A stretch of 8,899 bases of DNA from Bacteroidota bacterium (GCA_025360565.1 JANYBY010000277.1:1-8899); one strand, 5' to 3'; shown: positions 1 to 6,487, counted from the first letter of the stretch. Translations and numbers: made by a program. The notes: generated from the sequence alone by a model not told the origin.

Positions 1-730
1 CGGTCCCGGTGACCCTGAATTATTAACCCTTAAAGCAGTGAACGCTTTAGGAGAAGCCGATGTAGTATTATATGACGCGCTGGTAAATAAAGAAATTTTA
101 AAACACGTTCCAATTGACGCTTTAAGAATTTACGTAGGCAAAAGAAAAAATAAACACACGTATTCCCAGGAACAAATTAACGACCTCATTGTAAAATATG
201 CGTTCACTCATGGAAGAGTGGTGCGTTTAAAAGGTGGGGACTCATTTGTATTTGGAAGAGGCAGCGAAGAAATTCAACATGCCGAAGCCTTTAATATTGA
301 AACAGCTGTGGTGCCCGGCATTTCAAGTTCTATCGGGGTTCCGGGCTTAAGCGGCATTCCGGTAACCCACCGTGGCATCAGCGAAAGTTTTTGGGTGATA
401 ACTGCAACAACGCAATCCGGCAAATTATCGCAGGATGTTATCGAGGCAGCAAAAACAAACGCTACGGTTGTTATTTTAATGGGGCTTTCTAAATTAAAAG
501 AAATTGCGGAAACATTTAAGGCAAACGGAAAACAAGATACACCGGTGGCTGTTATTCAAAATGGTACGCTGCCAACCGAAAACGTGGCACTTGGAACCAT
601 TGGAAATATTGTGGAAGAAGTAAGCGAACAAAACATTAAATCGCCCGCGGTGATCGTGATCGGTGATGTAGTGAAGTTCCATAAATATTATCCTTCGCTT
701 GTAAGTGAAATAAATTATGCTTTGAACTAA
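1..730 (+). CDS. cobA: Uroporphyrinogen-III C-methyltransferase (SUMT), 5' end missing
   Basis: SUMT uses two S-adenosylmethionine to convert uroporphyrinogen III to precorrin-2 in the cytosol, the first step toward siroheme. The gene runs in from outside the window. Reading from base 2 gives GPGDPELLTLKA at once, the conserved SAM-binding N-terminus of the family, so the GTG at base 38 is an internal valine and not a start. About 242 residues are visible, and roughly 10-20 are probably missing. Other family motifs are YDALV, VGKRK, GGDSFVFGRG (visible residues about 78-87; the usual GGDPF has Ser for Pro here), PGISS and GIPVTHRG. There is no fused uroporphyrinogen-III synthase domain. The next gene starts on the base after the TAA. 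The downstream CysG-like domain would use the product, so siroheme for sulfite reductase is the likely purpose. Confidence 0.96.
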   Translation, partial: GPGDPELLTLKAVNALGEADVVLYDALVNKEILKHVPIDALRIYVGKRKNKHTYSQEQINDLIVKYAFTHGRVVRLKGGDSFVFGRGSEEIQHAEAFNIETAVVPGISSSIGVPGLSGIPVTHRGISESFWVITATTQSGKLSQDVIEAAKTNATVVILMGLSKLKEIAETFKANGKQDTPVAVIQNGTLPTENVALGTIGNIVEEVSEQNIKSPAVIVIGDVVKFHKYYPSLVSEINYALN

Positions 731-1450
731 ATGAAAAATAGCTTACTCTATATTTTCAGTTTAGGAATTATTTCTTTCGTGAGATCACAAACCGATATTC
801 CAAAGCATCAATACTCAAAAATGCTTTGGGCCGGATATTATAATCAGATCACTTTAAATGAAAAATGGGGCATAAATTCTGATATCCAATTTCGTACTAA
901 GAACTGGTACGAGCATCCATCGCAAGCTTTGATCAGAACGGGAGTAGTATATAAAGCGAATCAAAAAATAAACTTAACCCTTGGTATTGCGCATTTCAGA
1001 TTCTTTTTAGACGACACGAAAACTCGTGGAGAATGGCGCCCATGGCAGGAAGTGGCTTATACAGATAATATCGGAAAGTTTCAATTAACCCAACGCGTGC
1101 GAATCGAAGAAAGGTACAATCAGAAAGTTGTTGGCTCAATACCTGTTAGTGATTATATATTCAACTGGCGTTTCAGGTACAGGTTAGATCTGCAATACCC
1201 GCTATTTAAAGGAGAAAAAAAAGCGCTTTGGCTAGTACTGGGAAATGAAGTGATGGTCAATGCTGGTCCACCAATTGTGTATAATTACTTCGATCAAAAT
1301 CGGAGTTATATCGGAATTAATTATGAGCATAATAAAAATTTTACATATCAAATTCAAAGCATGCACATTTGGCAGCAACTTTCGAATGGGATCACCATGG
1401 ACAACATCTCCGTCATCCGTTTTAATATTATCCACAAAATAAAATTATGA
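731..1450 (+). CDS. DUF2490 outer-membrane beta-barrel protein
   Basis: The 239-residue protein has an N-terminal signal peptide: Lys2, a hydrophobic stretch at about 5-17, and probable cleavage near residues 19-20 (RSQ). The rest is rich in alternating polar/aromatic strands and ends in a strand-like IIHKIKL, as expected for an outer-membrane barrel. DUF2490 features are the early DIQFRTKNWY segment, RVRIEERY in the middle, FRYRLDLQYPL, a NEVMVN segment and a FDQNRSYIGINYE segment. No biochemical function is established for this family that I know of. Its ATG directly follows the cobA stop and its own TGA overlaps the next ATG, so it is probably translationally coupled to siroheme genes on both sides. 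A role in outer-membrane passage of a sulfur compound is only an inference from that position. The family call is fairly sure; the function is unknown. Confidence 0.85.
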   Translation: MKNSLLYIFSLGIISFVRSQTDIPKHQYSKMLWAGYYNQITLNEKWGINSDIQFRTKNWYEHPSQALIRTGVVYKANQKINLTLGIAHFRFFLDDTKTRGEWRPWQEVAYTDNIGKFQLTQRVRIEERYNQKVVGSIPVSDYIFNWRFRYRLDLQYPLFKGEKKALWLVLGNEVMVNAGPPIVYNYFDQNRSYIGINYEHNKNFTYQIQSMHIWQQLSNGITMDNISVIRFNIIHKIKL

Positions 1451-2913
1451 TAACATTGCAAGAAAATAAATTATTCCCCGTATTTCTTAAACTCGAAAAT
1501 TTTCGCGTGTTAATAGTTGGCGGTGGAAAGATTGGCCTGGAAAAAGTAACAGCTGTTTTAAATAACAGTCCTGCCACAAAAATAACATTGGTTGCAACTG
1601 AGGTAAGCGATGATATAAAAGCTTTTCAATTAAATTATTCTAATTTGATTATTCTGGAGCGTGAATTTAACGATAGTGATCTTGAAAATGTAGACCTGGT
1701 GATTGTTGCTGTAAACAATAAAGAAACGAGTAATGCGATCAAATTAGAAGCGTCCAAGCGTAAAATTATTGCTAACGTTGCCGATACTCCTGAACAATGT
1801 GATTTTTACCTCGGCTCAATTGTTCAGAAAGGAAATGTAAAAATTGCTGTGTCAACCAACGGAAAGTCACCAACCATGGCTAAGAGGATCCGCGAAACGT
1901 TGGAAGAAAGTTTTCCGAATGAAATAAATGAATCCATTGATAATTTAACGAAAGTAAGAACGCACTTAAAGGGAAATTTTAGCGAAAAAGTGAAACAATT
2001 AAATTCAATTACTTCAGTGTTGGCGGCAGATCCACGAAGGATCAATAAAATAAGCCGTAAACGTTTAATTATTTATGCCCTTGCCGTTCCGGCCTTAATA
2101 ATTTTCGGATATTTATTTTGTTACTATTTGCCGCCTGAAATTATTGGTGGTATTGCGTTAAATATTTCGCAGAATATTGATTCATCTATTTTGTATTTTA
2201 TTTTAGCCGGTTTTGTGGCGCAAATGATAGACGGGGCTTTAGGAATGGCCTACGGGGTAACGGCTACAAGCTTTTTATTGTCAGCCGGAATCCCACCCGC
2301 TGCTTCAAGCGCCAGCGTACATGCATCCGAAATTTTTACTAGTGGTGTTTCGGGCTTAATGCATTTAAAATTCGGAAATGTAAATACAAAATTGTTTAAG
2401 AATTTATTGATCCCTGGGGTCATTGGGGCAATTCTTGGCGCTTATGTTTTAACTTCACTCGAAGATTTTAATTATATTTTAAAACCTTTGATTTCGGCTT
2501 ACACTTTATTTTTAGGCGTGGTAATTATTATGAAAGCTTTAAAAAAAGATAATATACGAAAACGAATTAAACGTTTATTTCCTTTGGCCTTATTTGGAGG
2601 TTTTGCCGATTCTATTGGTGGCGGGGGCTGGGGACCAATCGTGTCTTCAACACTTATTGCAGGTGGAAGAAATGCTCGGTATACCATCGGCTCGGTAAAC
2701 CTTACCGAATTTTTTGTTTCACTTGCAAGTTCATTAACGTTTGTAACAATTATTGGGTTAACACACTGGACAATTATTGCGGGATTAATTATTGGCGGAA
2801 TAATTGCCGCACCAATAGCCGCTTTTTTGGCAAATAAAATTCCAACCAAAACCATTATGATCCTGGTGGGAGTTGTTGTAATAATTACAAGCTTAAAACG
2901 ATTATTTTTTTAA
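1447..2913 (+). CDS. Fusion of CysG-type precorrin-2 dehydrogenase/ferrochelatase with TSUP permease
   Basis: This is one uninterrupted 488-residue reading frame with two parts. Residues 1-190 match the N-terminal half of CysG (Met8-like). They include FPVFLKLENFRVLIVGGGKIG, with the NAD-binding glycines at 25-30, the NVAD segment with Asp113 aligning with the catalytic Asp of CysG/Met8, and STNGKSP at 136-142. This part should oxidise precorrin-2 to sirohydrochlorin and insert iron to give siroheme. A basic linker at about 198-206 leads into a membrane segment at about 207-228. Residues 247-488 then resemble a TSUP (TauE/SafE) permease. The two internally repeated halves begin near GFVAQMIDGALGMAYG (255-270) and LFGGFADSIGGGGWGP (382-397), with about eight hydrophobic segments overall. 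The methyltransferase half of CysG is absent here and is supplied by cobA upstream. TSUP proteins are linked to sulfite, sulfonate or sulfate movement; direction and substrate are not visible here. The ATG overlaps the previous stop as ATGA. Confidence 0.92.
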   Translation: MITLQENKLFPVFLKLENFRVLIVGGGKIGLEKVTAVLNNSPATKITLVATEVSDDIKAFQLNYSNLIILEREFNDSDLENVDLVIVAVNNKETSNAIKLEASKRKIIANVADTPEQCDFYLGSIVQKGNVKIAVSTNGKSPTMAKRIRETLEESFPNEINESIDNLTKVRTHLKGNFSEKVKQLNSITSVLAADPRRINKISRKRLIIYALAVPALIIFGYLFCYYLPPEIIGGIALNISQNIDSSILYFILAGFVAQMIDGALGMAYGVTATSFLLSAGIPPAASSASVHASEIFTSGVSGLMHLKFGNVNTKLFKNLLIPGVIGAILGAYVLTSLEDFNYILKPLISAYTLFLGVVIIMKALKKDNIRKRIKRLFPLALFGGFADSIGGGGWGPIVSSTLIAGGRNARYTIGSVNLTEFFVSLASSLTFVTIIGLTHWTIIAGLIIGGIIAAPIAAFLANKIPTKTIMILVGVVVIITSLKRLFF

Positions 2914-2924
2914 AAACAAATAAA

Positions 2925-2948
2925 TGTCAGTTCGAGAGAAGTCGAGAA
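2925..2948. repeat. Short GTCAGTTCGAG-type intergenic repeat
   Basis: The 51-nt gap between the fusion gene and the reductase gene holds TGTCAGTTCGAG followed by AAGTCGAGAA. The segments TTCGA (2931-2935) and TCGA (2942-2945) can pair as a weak imperfect hairpin. It has the same GTC-arm-GAG...CGA-arm layout as the repeats at 6408, 7462 and 8848 but is the shortest and most degraded copy. It is not followed by a T run, so it does not look like a terminator. Confidence 0.5.
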
Positions 2949-2964
2949 TAAATAAAAACAAACT

Positions 2965-3975
2965 ATGATCACAACAGATATAGCCATTATAGGCGCAGGG
3001 CCGGTAGCACTTTTTGCAATTTTTGAAGCGGGACTTTTAAAAATGCGCTGTCATTTAATTGATTATTTACCGCAGGTTGGAGGGCAACTTTCCGAAATTT
3101 ATCCGAAGAAACCGATCTATGATATTCCGGGATTCCCTACGGTGCTTGCGCAAGAACTGGTAAATAATTTAGTAAAGCAGGCCGAGCCTTTTAATCCAAC
3201 ATATACATTGGGTGAAAGAATTGAAACTCTGCAAAAAATAGGAGAGCGTGATTTTATTTTGACAACAAACATGGGTACAAAAATTAACGCAAGTGTAGTT
3301 GTTATAGCCGGTGGCTTAGGTTGTTTTGAGCCGCGCAAACCCGAAGTGGAAAATTTGGATCAATTTGAAAATGGAAAAGGAGTAAGTTATATGGTGCTTG
3401 ATCCGGAAGCTTATCGCAATAAAAATATTGTGATAGCGGGCGGTGGAGACAGCGCACTTGATTGGACCATTTTTTTAGCCAACATTGCAAAACAAATTAC
3501 GCTCGTTCACAGGAGCGAATCTTTTAGAGGTTCACCAGACAGCGTAAATAAAGTTTTGAATTTAGCACAAGAAGGAAAAATAAATTTATTGTTGAACTCC
3601 AACTTAACAAAAGTAAGCGGTGATGCAGTTTTAAAAAGTGTTGCTGTAGTTGATCTGAAAACAAAACAGGAAAAAACAATTGGCACAGATAATTTAATTC
3701 CCTTATTTGGTTTGAGTCCTAAATTGGGACCGATAGAAAAATTTGGGCTGAACATTGACAAAAATGCCATTGAAGTGAATGCGGAAGATTATAGCACAAA
3801 TATTCCGGGTGTTTATGCCATTGGCGATATCAATACCTATAAAAATAAATTGAAATTGATCCTATGCGGGTTTCATGAGGCTGCCTTGATGAGTCACAGC
3901 GCATATAAATACATAAACCCTGGTGTAAAGTACACAATGAAATATACAACGGTAAATGGCGTAAATGAGTTTTAA
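2965..3975 (+). CDS. Ferredoxin-NADP+ reductase, thioredoxin-reductase-like (YumC type)
   Basis: This is a 336-residue flavoprotein with two nucleotide-binding domains. The FAD site is IIGAGPVALFAIFEAG (8-23), with Ala15 where the third glycine of GxGxxG often stands. It is followed by LPQVGGQ (35-41), Pro-rich YPKKPIYDIPG and a second FAD motif YAIGDIN (284-290). The NADP site is IAGGGDSALDW (157-167) with HRSESFR (182-188), whose basic residues fit NADPH over NADH. There is no CxxC redox pair, which rules out thioredoxin reductase. The C-terminal LKLILCGFHEAALM is typical of the YumC-type FNR family. Such enzymes pass electrons from NADPH to ferredoxin. In a sulfate reduction cluster the natural use is reduced ferredoxin for a siroheme sulfite reductase encoded elsewhere; this is inference. 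No clear Shine-Dalgarno precedes the ATG, only an A-rich stretch. Confidence 0.92.
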   Translation: MITTDIAIIGAGPVALFAIFEAGLLKMRCHLIDYLPQVGGQLSEIYPKKPIYDIPGFPTVLAQELVNNLVKQAEPFNPTYTLGERIETLQKIGERDFILTTNMGTKINASVVVIAGGLGCFEPRKPEVENLDQFENGKGVSYMVLDPEAYRNKNIVIAGGGDSALDWTIFLANIAKQITLVHRSESFRGSPDSVNKVLNLAQEGKINLLLNSNLTKVSGDAVLKSVAVVDLKTKQEKTIGTDNLIPLFGLSPKLGPIEKFGLNIDKNAIEVNAEDYSTNIPGVYAIGDINTYKNKLKLILCGFHEAALMSHSAYKYINPGVKYTMKYTTVNGVNEF

Positions 3976-4000
3976 ATTTGGTTATCTTTGACAACCAAAT
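3976..4000 (+). promoter_or_regulatory. Palindrome enclosing a TAnnTTTG promoter-like box
   Basis: Directly after the TAA of the reductase gene, ATTTGGTT (3976-3983) and AACCAAAT (3993-4000) form a perfect 8-bp inverted repeat with a 9-nt centre. TATCTTTG (3983-3990) sits across that centre and matches the Bacteroidota -7 consensus TAnnTTTG. Transcription would start near 3997, about 25 nt before the ATG at 4023. I see no TTG at the expected -33 distance, so the promoter is incomplete on sequence grounds. No T run follows, so it is not an intrinsic terminator. It could be an internal promoter overlapped by a dyad operator for the OsmC-metZ pair. Confidence 0.45.
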
Positions 4001-4022
4001 AGAAAATTGAAATTAACGACGT

Positions 4023-4436
4023 ATGAAAATAAACATTAAAAGAATAGACGATGATTTTAACATGGAGGCCGTTAACGAAGACGGAAACTCTTTATTAATG
4101 GATGGTTCGCCCGATATTGGCGGACACGGAAAAGGAATGAGGCCAATGCAATTGCTGTTGGCGGCTGTAGGAGGATGCAGCGCTATAGATGTGATCTTAA
4201 TTTTAAAAAAGCAAAAACAAATTATCGAATCCTTTGAAATTGAAGTAGAAGGTGAGCGTGAAAAAATTGAAGATTATTCACTGTTCAGGGATATTGTTCT
4301 GCATTTTAAAATAAAAGGTAAGGTTGATCAGGATAAAGCGGAACGAGCGGCTAAATTATCTGTTGAAAAATATTGCTCGGTTTCAAAAATATTGGAACCA
4401 ACAGCAAAAATAACTTATAAAGTAAGCGTGAATTGA
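4023..4436 (+). CDS. OsmC/Ohr-family protein
   Basis: This 137-residue protein has the OsmC fold signature. An N-terminal beta region with MDGSPDIGGHGKGMRPMQLLLAA leads to the first conserved cysteine, Cys52 in GGCSAIDV, and the second is Cys118 in KYCSVS. In OsmC/Ohr proteins this pair acts as a thiol peroxidase or hydrolase toward hydroperoxides. This short form is closer to the YhfA-like branch, whose substrate is not settled. The length is normal for the family. It ends 2 nt before the metZ start, so the two are probably co-translated, and a promoter-like palindrome lies just upstream. Its position invites a role in handling reactive sulfur or protecting sulfhydryl chemistry, but that is inference. 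Confidence 0.87.
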   Translation: MKINIKRIDDDFNMEAVNEDGNSLLMDGSPDIGGHGKGMRPMQLLLAAVGGCSAIDVILILKKQKQIIESFEIEVEGEREKIEDYSLFRDIVLHFKIKGKVDQDKAERAAKLSVEKYCSVSKILEPTAKITYKVSVN

Positions 4437-4438
4437 AT

Positions 4439-5605
4439 ATGGAAAGCAAAAATTTTGAAACACAGGCCATAAGAGCGCAAATGGAGCGCAGTGAAAATAA
4501 TGAGCATTCGGCCCCTTTATATTTAACCAGCAGTTTTGTTTTTGATACCGCTGAAGATATGCGTGCGGCTTTTAACGACGAAACAAACGATTTTATTTAT
4601 TCGCGTTATACCAATCCCAATGTAAATGAATTTGTGAACAAGGTCGCTATCCTTGAAAAAGCAGAAGCCGGTGTGGCCTTTGCATCAGGCATGGCAGCCA
4701 TTTACACCACATTTATGGCTTTGCTTAAATCGGGCGATCATCTTATTTCCTGCTCTTCCGTGTTTGGTGCAACGCATGCGATTTTTACAAAGTATTTTCC
4801 TAAATTAAATATTTCGCATTCCTATTTTAATACAAACAATGTTTCAGAAATTGAAAAATTAATTAAGCCTGAAACTCGTTTTATTTATTTGGAAACGCCA
4901 ACCAATCCGGCAATAGAGTTAATTGATCTGGAAGTAGTAGCTACAGTGGCTAAAAAACACAAACTGTTGTTTATTGTTGATAATTGTTTTGCTACTCCTT
5001 ATTTGCAGCAACCTATTAATTACGGAGCAGATCTTGTTATTCATTCCGCCACAAAATATATGGACGGTCAAGGCAGAGTTTTAGGTGGAGTAGTGGTTGG
5101 AAAAAAAGAATTGATAAACGACATTTATTTGTTCGGAAGATTAACAGGCCCGAGTATGAGCCCGTTTAACGCCTGGGTATTAAGCAAAAGTTTAGAAACT
5201 CTGGCGGTGCGTATGGACAGGCACTGCAGCAACGCTTTATTTATTGCAGAATCTTTAGAAGGAAATTCTAAATTGGAAAATGTATCCTACCCATTCTTAA
5301 AATCGCACCCTAATTATACCATTGCAAAAAAGCAAATGAAACAAGGTGGAGGTATTCTTACTATTACCGTTAAAGGAGGATACGAAGCGGCAAAAAAATT
5401 TCTGGATAAATTACAAATGATAAAGATCTCGCCAAATTTGGGAGATGTAAGAAGCATTGTTACACATCCCGCATCATCAACTCATTGTAAATTGACGGAA
5501 GAAGAACGATTAAGAGTTGGAATTACTCCGGGACTCATTCGTATTTCAATTGGTTTGGAAACAAAAGAAGATATTTTAAATGATATATTACAAGCGCTGA
5601 AATAA
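4439..5605 (+). CDS. metZ: O-succinylhomoserine sulfhydrylase-like PLP enzyme
   Basis: This is a Cys/Met-metabolism PLP enzyme of 388 residues from the ATG at 4439. A TTG two codons earlier would overlap the OsmC stop and is less likely. Family features are YSRYTNPN (54-61), FASGMAAI near 81-88, ETPTNPA, IVDNCFATPYLQQP with the PLP-ring Asp181, and HSATKYMDGQGR with the Schiff-base lysine Lys206. The GQGRVLGGVVVG and GPSMSPFNAW stretches resemble MetZ more than cystathionine gamma-synthase or gamma-lyase. It would join sulfide to an activated homoserine to make homocysteine, the point where reduced sulfur enters methionine. Whether the acceptor is O-succinyl- or O-acetylhomoserine cannot be told here, and a cystathionine enzyme remains possible. 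Its place between the FNR and cysH supports direct sulfide use. Confidence 0.88.
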   Translation: MESKNFETQAIRAQMERSENNEHSAPLYLTSSFVFDTAEDMRAAFNDETNDFIYSRYTNPNVNEFVNKVAILEKAEAGVAFASGMAAIYTTFMALLKSGDHLISCSSVFGATHAIFTKYFPKLNISHSYFNTNNVSEIEKLIKPETRFIYLETPTNPAIELIDLEVVATVAKKHKLLFIVDNCFATPYLQQPINYGADLVIHSATKYMDGQGRVLGGVVVGKKELINDIYLFGRLTGPSMSPFNAWVLSKSLETLAVRMDRHCSNALFIAESLEGNSKLENVSYPFLKSHPNYTIAKKQMKQGGGILTITVKGGYEAAKKFLDKLQMIKISPNLGDVRSIVTHPASSTHCKLTEEERLRVGITPGLIRISIGLETKEDILNDILQALK

Positions 5606-5612
5606 TTGAATA

Positions 5613-5693
5613 GTCATCCCGACGAAGCCTGCCTGCCGGCGAGGCAGGGAGGGATCTGTTCCCAAATACAGATGCTTCGTTCCTCAGCATGAC
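5613..5693. repeat. 81-bp composite structured repeat, GTC...GAC
   Basis: The element fills most of the metZ-cysH spacer and is built from two inverted half-units. The left half reads GTC, arm ATCCC (5616-5620), GACGAAG, a GC-rich hairpin, GA, then arm GGGAT (5651-5655). The right half, read on the - strand, is GTC, arm ATGCT (5690-5686), loop GAGGAACGA, arm AGCAT (5676-5672). Between them ATCTGT (5654-5659) and ACAGAT (5668-5673) pair across an 8-nt loop. CGAAGC and GCTTCG, plus the outer GTCAT and ATGAC, can also pair, giving an alternative cloverleaf-like fold. It ends 12 nt before the cysH ATG. Confidence 0.75.
5628..5648. repeat. GC-rich hairpin nested in the composite repeat
   Basis: CCTGCCT (5628-5634) and AGGCAGG (5642-5648) form a perfect 7-bp stem around the loop GCCGGCG. 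It is far richer in G and C than the surrounding DNA and sits where the loop of the left half-unit would be, as if inserted there. Similar CTGCCTGCCGGCAGG motifs are, from memory, frequent between genes in Bacteroidota. No T run follows it. Confidence 0.65.
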
Positions 5694-5705
5694 AACAGGA
5701 AAAAA

Positions 5706-6404
5706 ATGAATGAAATAAATAAAATACAAGATTTAATAAAGGATTTAAGCCCCGAAAATGCCTTAGGCGTAATAGCCAATGCGTTTCCCGGAAAAGTTGT
5801 GTTCTCTTCAAGCCTCGGTTACGAAGACCAGGTAATAACACATTTTATTTTTTCGAATAGTTTGCCAATAGACGTATTTACGCTCGATACCGGAAGATTG
5901 TTTAACGAAACGTATTCTGTTTTAAATAGTACTTTAGAAAGATATAAAAAATCGATCAGCGTATTTTATCCGCAAACCCAAGCCTTAGAAAAATTGGTTT
6001 CCGAAAAAGGGCCCAATAGTTTTTACGCGTCACCCGAAAATAGAAAAGAATGCTGTTATATCCGTAAAGTAGAACCTTTAAAGCGCGCTTTGAAAGGAAA
6101 CAGTATTTGGATCACCGGAATTCGAGCCGATCAGTCCGGAAATAGAAATGACATGCCGGCTTTAGAATGGGATGAAGCAAATCAAATAATAAAATTTCAT
6201 CCTATATTAAATTGGTCTTTAGAGGATGTAAAAAAATATATTCGTGAAAATAACATTCCCTACAATGCTTTACACGACAAGGGTTTTGTAAGTATTGGCT
6301 GCGCACCTTGTACAAGAGCCATTAAACCCGGAGAAGATTTTAGAGCGGGCCGCTGGTGGTGGGAACAAAACGATAAAAAAGAATGCGGATTACACAATAA
6401 ATAG
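5706..6404 (+). CDS. cysH: Adenylyl-sulfate (APS) reductase, iron-sulfur type
   Basis: CysH reduces adenylyl sulfate to sulfite and AMP with thioredoxin as donor. The 232-residue protein shows the PP-loop-like SSSLGYEDQV (34-43), TLDTGRLFNETY (59-70), GIRADQSGNR (138-147) and the C-terminal catalytic ECGLH with Cys227. The cluster-binding cysteines are present: Cys116-Cys117 in CCYIRKVEPL, and Cys199 and Cys202 in SIGCAPCTR. These four mark the [4Fe-4S] branch, whose members use APS; the cluster-free PAPS reductases of enteric bacteria lack them. This agrees with the absence of an APS kinase here. AGGA (5697-5700), 5 nt before the ATG, is the clearest Shine-Dalgarno-like sequence in the window. 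A structured repeat lies immediately upstream and another begins 3 nt after the stop. Confidence 0.95.
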   Translation: MNEINKIQDLIKDLSPENALGVIANAFPGKVVFSSSLGYEDQVITHFIFSNSLPIDVFTLDTGRLFNETYSVLNSTLERYKKSISVFYPQTQALEKLVSEKGPNSFYASPENRKECCYIRKVEPLKRALKGNSIWITGIRADQSGNRNDMPALEWDEANQIIKFHPILNWSLEDVKKYIRENNIPYNALHDKGFVSIGCAPCTRAIKPGEDFRAGRWWWEQNDKKECGLHNK

Positions 6405-6407
6405 AAT

Positions 6408-6458
6408 GTCACTTCGAGTGATTTTGCCTGTCTCTTGCAAAATCGTATCGAGAAGTGA
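6408..6458. repeat. TGTCACTTCGAG-type hairpin repeat
   Basis: This imperfect palindrome between cysH and cysD has two perfect stems. TCACTTC (6409-6415) pairs with GAAGTGA (6452-6458), and GATTTTGC (6420-6427) pairs with GCAAAATC (6437-6444) across the 9-nt loop CTGTCTCTT. GAGT and GTATCGA form the unpaired bulge between the stems. Layout and sequence match the repeats at 2925 and 7462. It lacks a T tract and so is a poor terminator candidate. Confidence 0.7.
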
Positions 6459-6487
6459 ATGAAATAAAATTAAAACATCTCGATACG
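6444..6487. repeat. 10-bp perfect inverted repeat in the cysD leader
   Basis: CGTATCGAGA (6444-6453) and TCTCGATACG (6478-6487) are exact inverted copies 24 nt apart. The first arm overlaps the 3' strand of the upstream hairpin (6437-6444 and 6452-6458), so the two folds compete for the same bases. The downstream arm lies 45 nt before the chosen cysD start. The element may be part of the repeat or a leader structure. Confidence 0.6.

Noticed and set aside
38..40. GTG as start of cobA
   Set aside because: The frame is open to the window edge, and bases 2-37 encode GPGDPELLTLKA, the conserved SUMT N-terminus, so the GTG is an internal valine.
2499..2855. 118-residue open frame on the - strand inside the permease part
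   Set aside because: It lies opposite a clearly coding, family-matching region, and its composition mirrors the permease codons, so it is a shadow.
2975..3012. Loss of FAD binding in the reductase because of Ala15 in GxGxxG
   Set aside because: Alanine at the third glycine is tolerated in this superfamily, and all other FAD and NADP motifs are intact.
3976..4000. Intrinsic terminator after the reductase gene
   Set aside because: The stem is AT-rich and is followed by AGAAAATTG rather than a T run.
4433..4438. TTG start for metZ overlapping the OsmC stop
   Set aside because: An ATG two codons later gives a normal N-terminus; the TTG adds nothing, although it cannot be strictly excluded.
5613..5693. 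tRNA or riboswitch in the metZ-cysH spacer
   Set aside because: The cloverleaf-like pairing lacks tRNA landmarks such as the T-loop and a CCA-type acceptor, and it matches no SAM or other riboswitch I recognise; related half-units downstream of cysN show that it is a repeat.
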